The notes below the pieces were generated by a model, which worked only from the letters and a program-made list of their open reading frames with translations, was not told the DNA's origin and did not search any database. 45,463 bases of DNA, taken from assembly GCA_028285205.1 (NCBI GenBank), contig JANQQA010000002.1, forward strand, positions 1 to 45,463, written 5' to 3'. Position numbers and translations under genes: made by a program. Below, one piece after another: positions 1 through 8,000 of this stretch. The DNA comes from Bythopirellula sp. GTDB lineage: Bacteria; Planctomycetota; Planctomycetia; Pirellulales; Lacipirellulaceae. The number at the start of each line of letters is the position of its first letter. Position 1 is the stretch's first letter.

Positions 1-1824
1 TATCAGCCGATGGGCGCATCCGACAAAGGCGAACGCGAGGGGTTTGGTTCAGCAGGCCATGGTTTTTGGCTCCAATCTTCCAGTGTGGCGTTGATCGACA
101 ATGTGGCGTCTGGACATGCGCAGGAAGGTATCTTCATCCACAGTCGCAGCGTGACTGAGTTCGGTCGCGAGCTACCCACCTATACGAGCCTCATAGACAC
201 GCCCGTAGCGACGCCGTTGGAGTTCTCGTCAACTGCAACTGGGCCCGCTATTCGAAACGATGAAATTCGGATCGATCAAGCCGCTCTGGCTGAAATGAGC
301 GGCAACAAGGTTTTCGCTTCTGGCGCCGGACTTGGTTTCCGCTGGCGCCGCCAATCGGAAGCCGTTTCCGAAGGAACCAACGGCGATGTCTTCGAGAACT
401 TCCAGATTTGGAATGTCGAATGGGCGGGCATCCATTTGGGTTACGTTTCAGGACTAACGCTCTCCGACGGGCTGATTCTTGGCAACGTCGACAATCCGAT
501 ATCGTTAAGCAATCGTGAACTCGATGAGCGGGCCAGCGAACCCTCGGAGTTTCATACGTCCGTCGGCAAAGGCATTGTGGCGAATCGTAATAGTAGGCAC
601 TTGGTGTTGCGAAACTTGGAAGTTGCAGGATTCACCGTAGGCATCCAGGCTCTGACCCAGGCGAACACAAGAATCGATACGGTGCTTCTGCAAAACATCG
701 AAGATCTGGTTATCGTTACGCCACAAGCGACCGAGCAGTCGGACGAGATGCGTCGCATCGACGCGACCAACGTGTTCCATGTTCCACTTTCCGACTCCGC
801 ACTAAACGGTTCTACACAGTACAACGTTCGACTGCTGAAGCAACTGGAGCGCGTACCTGTCGCGGGGGGCAGTTCGGCAAACCAAGAATGGTCGTCCTTT
901 ACTGCGAACGATGAAATCTACTACAACGGCCACAGACTGTATTTCCATGATCAGGCAGCGGATGCGGTGCCGTTCCCTAGCGGCGAAGTGCCGGGGTTCA
1001 TGAGTCGCACGCCGTTCAATCAATACGTTGACCAAACGAATCAGCAATTGCTGGACAGCTTTGGTTTAGCGCTTGGCAATGCAGTGGCGCCTGCTGAGGC
1101 ATTTGACGCGGAGGACACCCTGGGCATCGACGGGCTGGCAGTGGCGTTAGATGCACCGGTCGAACTGCCGCCGACAGTGGAGTTCGGAATCGACGAAGGT
1201 CAGAGTCGCAGAACATGGACTCTCAATGACAGCGATCTTCAGTTCACGTGGCGTTCCAAAGCACTCAGCGAAAACACGCAATGGCGCGTCTACCTCAATG
1301 GACCCAACGGAAGTCAAGAGATTGGTCGCACAAGCGTCAGCACCCGGTACGGACATGTCGTTCTTGGGGAGCCTGAAGATGGTTGGCAGACGTGGAACTT
1401 CGACTGGCCAACGATTGGAGTCCTTCCTCCGCAGTGGAATGGAGTTGTTCAGCTGGGAGAGCAGTCGTTGATCGCAGTGGCCGACGGAAGCCCGGCAGTG
1501 TATCTCGGACGGATCACGGTTGTCGAACCAATAACCGACGTCTCTGCTACTAACGTAATTGCGGCCACCCTCGTAGTACCGGCTCACAGCTTCGAAAACC
1601 TGGCCGCCCCCGCGGATGCGGTCGAAGGAACCAAGCAGGACGACCTAACTTCGACAGATGCCTCAACGCCTGCGGCGATCGATGGTGCACATGGCATCTC
1701 CGCCACTCAGCTGCCAGGCCGACTTGGGCGTGTATCCTTCCTGCCAACGTCACGCGAAGACTATGAAGCGCTTGAGGCCGCCTTCACGTCCGACGATGAC
1801 CTGGTCAGCGACTTAGCGACTTAG
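1..1824 (+). CDS. C-terminal part of a secreted right-handed beta-helix (G8/CEMIP-like) surface protein, 5' truncated
   Basis: The frame is open from the first base of the window, so the gene begins upstream; at least 607 residues are present. The N-terminal half has the rhythm of a parallel beta-helix: short hydrophobic strands with repeated asparagine/glycine turns, such as ALIDNVASGHAQEGIFIHS, VEWAGIHLGYVSGLTLSDG and NSRHLVLRNLEVAGFTVGI. The pattern recalls the beta-helix that follows the G8 domain in CEMIP-like proteins; this is a family impression, not a database match. The C-terminal part, from about residue 390 of the visible portion, is probably one or two beta-sandwich modules. No PEP-CTERM tail or transmembrane anchor is seen; the protein ends in an acidic stretch. 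The stop codon lies inside the 3' end of the convergent gene at 1813-2208 (12-base overlap). Binding or cleavage of an extracellular polysaccharide would fit the fold but is inference. Confidence 0.75.
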   Translation, partial: YQPMGASDKGEREGFGSAGHGFWLQSSSVALIDNVASGHAQEGIFIHSRSVTEFGRELPTYTSLIDTPVATPLEFSSTATGPAIRNDEIRIDQAALAEMSGNKVFASGAGLGFRWRRQSEAVSEGTNGDVFENFQIWNVEWAGIHLGYVSGLTLSDGLILGNVDNPISLSNRELDERASEPSEFHTSVGKGIVANRNSRHLVLRNLEVAGFTVGIQALTQANTRIDTVLLQNIEDLVIVTPQATEQSDEMRRIDATNVFHVPLSDSALNGSTQYNVRLLKQLERVPVAGGSSANQEWSSFTANDEIYYNGHRLYFHDQAADAVPFPSGEVPGFMSRTPFNQYVDQTNQQLLDSFGLALGNAVAPAEAFDAEDTLGIDGLAVALDAPVELPPTVEFGIDEGQSRRTWTLNDSDLQFTWRSKALSENTQWRVYLNGPNGSQEIGRTSVSTRYGHVVLGEPEDGWQTWNFDWPTIGVLPPQWNGVVQLGEQSLIAVADGSPAVYLGRITVVEPITDVSATNVIAATLVVPAHSFENLAAPADAVEGTKQDDLTSTDASTPAAIDGAHGISATQLPGRLGRVSFLPTSREDYEALEAAFTSDDDLVSDLAT

Positions 1825-2208
1825 AATGACTGGTGGGTAGAACTGTCGTGTGTCTTGATAGACGGCACGGCTGCCAGAAGTCAGGAACTGGCTACTGGTC
1901 CCGGTGGTGATCTGCGGCACCGCCTGGGGAGTCTGGGCAACCCGCTCAAGTCTTTGCAAGGCGAGCCCCTGCTGGCGCTGCAAGCGTTGCGACTGCACGT
2001 TGACTTGTCGCTGCCGGTTGAGCGGTCGTACCAATGAGTAGTAATTCGGGAGGCCGCCATTGTTGAATCTGCCAAGATTCAAATACGGGCTGACCGTTGG
2101 GCTCGCCGGTGCGTAACGACGCAACTCTTGCCCGCGGCAAGGATTAAAGCTACTCGATAAGGCAGCGCAGGCCACGCACAAAAGCAACCATCGGCTGTTA
2201 GCTAGCAT
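1813..2208 (-). CDS. small secreted protein of planctomycete type, function unknown
   Basis: This is a 131-residue protein with a clear signal peptide: positive N-terminus MLANSR, hydrophobic core LLLCVACAALSSS, then a likely cleavage site near residue 26. The mature part is rich in Gln, Arg and Ser and has an SPYLNLGRFNNGGLPNYYSL segment. Similar SPYLNL...NYY segments are familiar from small secreted proteins of planctomycetes, but no function is known to me. The ATG at 2208 is preceded by AAAGG about 8 bases upstream, a plausible ribosome binding site. The 3' end overlaps the convergent beta-helix gene by 12 bases. The gene is divergent from the polysaccharide export gene, so the short gap after 2208 should hold promoters for both. 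Confidence 0.7.
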   Translation of the reverse strand: MLANSRWLLLCVACAALSSSFNPCRGQELRRYAPASPTVSPYLNLGRFNNGGLPNYYSLVRPLNRQRQVNVQSQRLQRQQGLALQRLERVAQTPQAVPQITTGTSSQFLTSGSRAVYQDTRQFYPPVILSR

Positions 2209-2392
2209 TTCTCGCCTTTCACGTAGAGTCTATAGCCTTCCAGAGTACTCTCGGCTCTCTGGTTTGCTCATGCTCAAGAAATTACCCGGTTTCTCCGATG
2301 GTAGTACCAGAGCCAGTCGTACCGGCTGCTCGGAATCCTCCACTCGTGGCGGATGTTCCAGTCAGCGCCCCCCGCAGCGTCCCACCACCATC

Positions 2393-3502
2393 ATGGCCAA
2401 CCGCCACCCGAATCCCTGCGTCGAGAACCAAGTGCTGCGCTATGCGCCTCGCAGGTGCACGACGCCGTATGCCTTCCTGGCGACCGTGCTGTTGCTTCTG
2501 TGTGCCTCGGGATGCCGAATCGTCTACCCGGCCCGCGATCCGTGCAACCCGCAGCCTTGCGTTCCTGAGGTCATCCCTCGTGAGCAAGCTAAGGTCACGA
2601 TGCCCGATTATATCATCGAGCCGCCCGACATCCTAACGATCAACGCAATAAGCCTGATTCCACGCTCCCCGTATAGGCTGAGTCAGTTGGATGTCGTTTC
2701 GATTTCCACCTCGGGCTTGCTCGAGGAGGGGACCATCGCGGGCGAATATACGATTCAGCCCAACGGTACCATCCAGCTCGGATACAACTACGGGGCAGTC
2801 ACAGCGGCGGGGAAAACCGTCGAACAGTTGCAGAGTGAGATCCTAAACCTGCTACGCCGAGACTATCGCAACGCGCAAGTCTGGATCACTTTGTTGCAAA
2901 CAAGTGCGCAACAGCAAATCGCTGGAGAGCACCTAGTCGCTCCAGACGGAAAGGTGAATTTGGGAACCTACGGACGCGTCCGCGTTGTGGGGATGACCAT
3001 CGACGAGGCGCAAAGAGCCGTTCAAGCCCACCTTTCCGCGTATCTCGACAATCCGCAGATTGCGCTGGATGTTTTTGGATACAACAGTAAGGTGTTCTAC
3101 GTCGTGACCCAGGGCGCAGGCCTGGGGGACCAAGTCGTGATCATTCCGTCGAAGGGGAACGAAACGGTTCTCGACGCGATCGGACAGATCCAAGGATTGC
3201 AATCCACGTCGTCAACACGGATGTGGATCGCCCGCCCGGGCTATAACGAGTGCGGCGGTGATCAAATCCTCCCGGTGGATTGGGTAGCGATCACACAACG
3301 AGGCGATATCGCCACGAACTACCAGATTCTGCCGGGGGACCGCGTCTATGTCTCAGAGGACAAATTGGTCGCGTTGGACACCGCGATTGCAAAAATGGTA
3401 TCGCCCCTCGAGCGGCTGTTCGGCGTGACGCTCTTGGGTACACAGACCGCGCAACGTTTGGCGTTCTTTGAGGAATCGGCCATTCGTGGCGGAGCGTTCT
3501 AA
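2393..3502 (+). CDS. polysaccharide export outer-membrane lipoprotein (Wza/poly-export and SLBB family)
   Basis: This protein belongs to the Wza-type family that forms the outer-membrane exit channel for exopolysaccharide or capsule. From the ATG at 2393 it has 369 residues. A lipoprotein signal ends in LCASGC with the lipidated Cys near residue 41. The poly-export domain starts near residue 70 (PDYIIEPPDIL) and continues with DVVSISTSG and the strand-rich QPNGTIQLGYNYG. SLBB-like segments follow, for example VAPDGKVNLGTYGRVRVVGM. The C-terminal region ILPGDRVYVSED is typical of the family. The frame stays open to an ATG at 2264, but the extra 43 residues are Arg/Ser/Pro rich and would bury the lipoprotein signal, so 2393 is preferred. 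The gene is followed by a second lipoprotein gene. It is a natural partner for the polysaccharide operon at 14447-32218, although it is not in that operon. Confidence 0.88.
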   Translation: MANRHPNPCVENQVLRYAPRRCTTPYAFLATVLLLLCASGCRIVYPARDPCNPQPCVPEVIPREQAKVTMPDYIIEPPDILTINAISLIPRSPYRLSQLDVVSISTSGLLEEGTIAGEYTIQPNGTIQLGYNYGAVTAAGKTVEQLQSEILNLLRRDYRNAQVWITLLQTSAQQQIAGEHLVAPDGKVNLGTYGRVRVVGMTIDEAQRAVQAHLSAYLDNPQIALDVFGYNSKVFYVVTQGAGLGDQVVIIPSKGNETVLDAIGQIQGLQSTSSTRMWIARPGYNECGGDQILPVDWVAITQRGDIATNYQILPGDRVYVSEDKLVALDTAIAKMVSPLERLFGVTLLGTQTAQRLAFFEESAIRGGAF

Positions 3503-3561
3503 CAACCCCGCCTGATACTGACATCACAAACCAGCGATTGCAAAGAGATTTGCGGAGTTTA

Positions 3562-4182
3562 ATGCAGATGCACAAGGCGATGACATGCATGCTGATGATT
3601 GCTGCGATTGCCTTCGGCGGTTGCAAATCGAGCGGGCTCCTCGCCAAACGCGAGGCCGAGAAGTGCTGCCCGACGGACATTCGCAAGACCGTACCCTGGT
3701 GCGCTGGCGAAGATGCTCTGTTTCACTGCCCCTGTGAGCCGAGTGCTGAGTTCTACGGATATAAACCAACCTGCTGGAGAACATGGCCGACAAGCGGTGC
3801 ATCGTGGCGTGACCTCCATTGCGGTGAACGACACCATAATGCTGTAATCACAGACCTGACACATCAGAACCCAGAACTCATCGAACTGCCTGCACTCAAG
3901 CCCGATCCTGCACCAGAGCCTGCGGCGGATCAGGATCTGGAATCTGGCTCTGCAGAGGATATAGCAGTGCCAAACCTCAAAACTGAGGTGGAGGCAACAC
4001 CGGCGCCGCCTGAGGTACCCACCCTGAAACCGGTGCCCGAGAGAGCAACTCCTCAGCTCAGGGCCGAGCCAGAACTCGTACCCGAGGCGGCAGACGGAAC
4101 AGAGCCGACTACCAATCCGTCGCCCAAACCGCTCTTCGGGCCGGTCCCGCTGCCCGCAATAAGCGAGGAATACGCGGAGTAG
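3562..4182 (+). CDS. proline/glutamate-rich lipoprotein with a YGYKPTCWRTWP motif
   Basis: The predicted protein has 206 residues. The ATG at 3562 was chosen because GGAG at 3554-3557 sits four bases upstream and the start gives a compact lipoprotein signal ending in AFGGC (Cys 21). A longer reading from 3538 would add eight residues. The N-terminal third is Cys-rich and contains YGYKPTCWRTWP, a motif that recurs in planctomycete secreted proteins with unknown role. From about residue 110 the chain is a low-complexity Pro/Glu/Ala stretch that probably spans the periplasm or binds the wall. It follows the Wza-like gene by about 60 bases and is probably co-transcribed, suggesting an accessory export lipoprotein; this is inference. 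Its TAG stop (4180-4182) directly abuts the stop of the convergent gene at 4183. Confidence 0.72.
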   Translation: MQMHKAMTCMLMIAAIAFGGCKSSGLLAKREAEKCCPTDIRKTVPWCAGEDALFHCPCEPSAEFYGYKPTCWRTWPTSGASWRDLHCGERHHNAVITDLTHQNPELIELPALKPDPAPEPAADQDLESGSAEDIAVPNLKTEVEATPAPPEVPTLKPVPERATPQLRAEPELVPEAADGTEPTTNPSPKPLFGPVPLPAISEEYAE

Positions 4183-4359
4183 CTACCGCCGGTGACACTG
4201 CGGACAATACACGCGCCCGGTGGATTCCGCCCGGATCAGCACCATCCCGCCGCAGTCGGCGCAATAGGCATCAATCGGCACGACTTCGGCTTCCTCAAGC
4301 CGCGTATTACCTCGAATAGCGCCGATGATTTTAGCAATCCGAGCAAACAAGTGCTTCAT
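4183..4359 (-). CDS. 58-residue zinc-ribbon microprotein, translationally coupled to epsI
   Basis: Reading the minus strand from ATG at 4359 to TAG at 4183 gives 58 residues starting MKHLFARIAKIIGAIRG. The C-terminal half holds two Cys pairs, CADC and CPQC, separated by 15 residues, the classical layout of a small zinc ribbon. The N-terminal half looks like an amphipathic helix with Lys/Arg residues. The start overlaps the epsI stop as ATGA (4356-4359), strong evidence that it is translated by coupling to epsI. It is the last gene of the exosortase locus, and its stop abuts the stop of the convergent lipoprotein gene without a spacer. The role is unknown. Regulator, assembly factor or redox sensor for the exosortase system are guesses; it could also be a general zinc-ribbon protein merely carried by the operon. 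Confidence 0.72.
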   Translation of the reverse strand: MKHLFARIAKIIGAIRGNTRLEEAEVVPIDAYCADCGGMVLIRAESTGRVYCPQCHRR

Positions 4360-5027
4360 AACGCATCGCTCGCTTGCGACTTGCCACCTGGCAGTACGGC
4401 ACGAAAGCCTGTCACGAAGTTCGACAGAAAATCCTCTATGTCTTCCTGCATGGTGCTGGACTTACCCTCGCACAGAACTTGGAGCTTGTACAACACTGGT
4501 TCTCCACCGTAAGCCATCCGCGGTGACGTGGGAGCCGCCCAGGCTCCTTCTCCCACGCTGAAGGCATATGCCACCTCAAACTCACTAGGCACAGGTTGCG
4601 CAGTCCGTCGGAACCGGAGTAGTTCGAACTGACTACGCTGCCTGCCTCCTGAGACGTCAAGCATTTCCGAATCACCAAGCTGCTCGTTCGCTCGATTGGC
4701 GTAACAGACGTCAGGCGGATGCCTCACCAATCTCCCCGGGGGACCGACCATTAGCAGCACATGCATTCGCTCACCCGTAGCAGTATGGACATACTGCCGA
4801 TGGAAATGTTCGACCAGACCTAACTCCTGACAGACTGCGTCACTCAACGGCCGCTCGTCCTCGAGATTCTGCCATGGACCAAGCTCACGAGGAAACTGAT
4901 GTAGTTGCTCGCCTGCCAAAGTCAGATCGACTGGTGTTCCCCAGCGATTAGAGTATCTTCCCTGCAGCACCGCAGGTCCGACAGTCAGTGCGATTGCTGC
5001 CAAGATTGCGATCAGGCTCTTCGTCAT
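4356..5027 (-). CDS. epsI: EpsI-like exosortase-associated protein (DUF3485 type)
   Basis: The protein has 223 residues. It starts with a hydrophobic segment (MTKSLIAILAAIALTVGPAVL) that is a signal peptide or membrane anchor, followed by an EpsI-like domain. Family hallmarks are LGPW near the start, VLLMVGPPG, and RHPPDVCYA, which matches the usual H-P-x-x-C-Y signature. EpsI proteins are regularly encoded beside, or fused to, exosortases and are needed for exopolysaccharide or PEP-CTERM function in some proteobacteria; the biochemical activity is not established. AGGA lies about 8 bases before the ATG. The gene starts 28 bases after the exosortase stop and overlaps the zinc-ribbon gene by four bases, so all are likely one transcript. 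Confidence 0.85.
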   Translation of the reverse strand: MTKSLIAILAAIALTVGPAVLQGRYSNRWGTPVDLTLAGEQLHQFPRELGPWQNLEDERPLSDAVCQELGLVEHFHRQYVHTATGERMHVLLMVGPPGRLVRHPPDVCYANRANEQLGDSEMLDVSGGRQRSQFELLRFRRTAQPVPSEFEVAYAFSVGEGAWAAPTSPRMAYGGEPVLYKLQVLCEGKSSTMQEDIEDFLSNFVTGFRAVLPGGKSQASDAL

Positions 5028-5055
5028 GTGTTCTATCCTGGCCCGATTGTTCGGA

Positions 5056-8000
5056 TTAGTTGGTCTTCCGCAAACGATTCCGCACAGCTAGTGTATCGCT
5101 CTCGCTGACCATTGCTTCAAGTTGCTGGGAGACTTCCTGGCAGAATGCCCGATCGCGAACGGAGAGCAACGTTTCGTTCAATCCGAGTGCGAGAGCATCA
5201 ATGTAGTATTCGCGTGCTCGCAGTCGATCTCCCAATTGTTGGTGTGCCATCGCAGTGTGGACGAAGCCAACTGCATTATTGGATGACGCGGCCAACACCT
5301 GTTCCAGCGTCTCAAGTGCTTGCTGAGGGCGGTTGTTAATGAGCTCGATTACCGATCGAGTGTCCAACAAGATCGGATTGGATCCGTGCTCTTCAATTGC
5401 GGCATCGAGCACGGCTTTTGCCTCCTGTAAACGACCCGGAAGCTCCGCCAATGCCAGCGCGAGGTTGTTCTTTGCCAGCTCGCTCTGCGGATCGACGGCA
5501 AGTGCCTTTCGATAGAGGTCAGCGGCAGATTCGTACCGACCCGACATGAGCATGTAGTCGCCGATCGCGCGAGCCAAGTCGGCCCGCTGAGGGTACGCTA
5601 ATTGGATCTCGGAGAAGAAGTCAGGCGACTTATCAAATAGGTCGTGCACTTCGGGCGATAAAATCAGAGCGTGACAGAGCGCAACTGCTGCGTCTGCTCC
5701 CGACACGGTGTCGGGAGACTCTTTTACAAAGCGATAGGCATAATTCTCAAGCTTCTGTCGACAAAGCGTCTGCTGTATGGAACGGCACCAAGCGAGCCTC
5801 GTAGCAGGATTCCAAGACTCCATCCCACGGTTCACTTTCAGTAGTTCGTCGATGTAGGGCTGGACCCAAGCCCAGTTCAAGTTGGCCTCACCTCGAATCA
5901 GCCGCTCCTCTTGCAGCTTGAGCCGCAGCCATTCTGCCTGCCGCGCTGGCGACCTTTTCAATTGATCGTAAATTGCGTTGGCGACCGCACCGAAGTCTGG
6001 CTGATCTGGTAGCACAGATCCGGCAAGAAAGTGCCGCTGCCAAAACTCCAGGAACGCCGCTAGATCGCGAGGCTCAGCGGACCTATCACTCGCCATCCGA
6101 CTAAGTGTCTCAAAAGCTGGACCAATACGGTCACTCTTCTCATACAGCGAAGCCAGTAGCAGCCTGTCCTCTCTGGTTTGGTTGAGCAGAGTTTCCATCA
6201 AGCCGATTGCTTCGTTAAGATCTTCGGGTTGCCCTCGTTGCATCAACGCCTTCGCTCGTTCTCTGCGGAGGAAGTCGGTGTCCGCTTCCGATTGAGATTG
6301 TGACGAGTCGGCCGTAAGTTGGAGAGCTGCTTCGATTCGTTTGGGAGAAACGCTCTCAGCCTGAATTCGTATCAAAACTCGTTGAGGCAATAACGACTTT
6401 GCGTCGAGAGCCAGTGACTCATGCGCTCGCAGCTCGGCAACCGCTGGAGCGAAATCGAGGTAAAACTCCGCCTCTTGAGCCAAGACTTTCGCAACGTCCG
6501 CCGGATTATCCCGCTGCTTAGCCAGCTCGACGGCCGAACGATAATGCGATCTGGCGAGTAGCGGCTCCTCAAGTTCGTCGTACACTTGCGCAAGTGTTAA
6601 CTCCCTCTCAGAGTCAGCGAACGGAAGTCTCTCAACCAGTCCTTGCAAGCAATCTTCAAGAGCAAACTCCGAGCCCTGTAGTCGTCTGGCACAGGAAACG
6701 TAGGCGAGCCACACACCGACGTCTTGCGGACTAAGTTCGAGCGTGCGCAAGAAACTCTTACTAGCTTGCTTGAGGTGGTCATCGCTGTCCGTCTCGCTCA
6801 ACACCGACAGGGCTACGTGGACTCGGCCCAAACGCAGGTGCGCTTTCGCATCGGTCGGCTGACGTGCTGTCCACGCTTTCGCTAGTCTCAAAGCTGTAGC
6901 TTGGTGCTGCCGCACATAGTAGGGCATCGCGCGGTCAAACAGCTGGCTCGAGAGAGCGAGCGAATTCTGAACTTGCAGCACATAGCTTTGCGCTTCGGGC
7001 TCTCTGTCCTGTTCGGTAAGCAATTCAATCAGTCGGTCCGCCAAGAGCGCACTCCGATCGCCCAGTGTCCATGCACGTTGATAGGCCGCAATTGCCGCGT
7101 CGATTTTTCCCACGCGCAACGCGATATCTCCTCGGAGCAGACTCGTCTTTGACCACCTCGGGCGCAATTCCTGCAGACTATGGCTAATTCTACTTAGCTC
7201 TTCGAAAGATGGGTCCAAAGTTGAAGTCGCGAGTTCTAACAGCCTTTGACCGCGATGGTATCGCCATAGCGAGCCAGATTCACCTTCTAGGTCGAACAGA
7301 GAGGCTTCGTAGCGCTCTAAAGCACCCCAGTTCCCGGTTGCCCACGCTAGATCTGCGAGGGCGTTCAGCGCAATCAGGTTGGCAGGATCCTTGCGATGGA
7401 CTTCGGCCAAGAGTGTTTTTGCCTCGTCCAGCTGTCCAAGCAGCAACTGCAAGCGAGCCAACTCTTGAGCGGCAAGGATCCAACGACGGCCCGTACTTTG
7501 CTCCAGAAGATCTCTTAGCAGCTGCTCAGCGTCCTCGCTTCGATTTGCCTTTTCTAGCAGGGTTGCCTTGAGAACAACTGGCTCAAGCTCATTGGGAAGC
7601 AGGTCGGTGTACCGTTCGGCCGCCGCCAGTGCCTCGTCCATCGCGCCTAGTCGATCCAGCAGCATCGCGGACTCACGCCACAGCACGGCCTGCCGTGGTG
7701 CTTGCTCCAGAGCTTCATCCAGCTTGCTCCGTGCCGCTGCCAGGTCGCCTTGAGATTCTAGCAGTTCGATCTCCGCGATCAGTAGTTTCGAAGGTGGCAC
7801 GCCTCGGTCCGTGGCCAGCTCAAGCGCTCGCTGGGCGATGCTCCAGTCTCGAGACGCAACTGGCAGCCGAAGTTGCCGCCGTGTCTCGAGTCGAATCAAT
7901 GCGGTCAAAGCGAGCCGAGAATCTGGAACGTCTCTTAGCAGTTGTCGACATAGCAGCTCGGCGCTCTCCAGATCTCCCGAATTGAGCACTGGAGCAATCG

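Noticed and set aside
2264..2392. Longer N-terminus of the polysaccharide export protein
   Set aside because: The extra 43 residues are Arg/Ser/Pro-rich and would displace the lipoprotein signal; no ribosome binding site at 2264.
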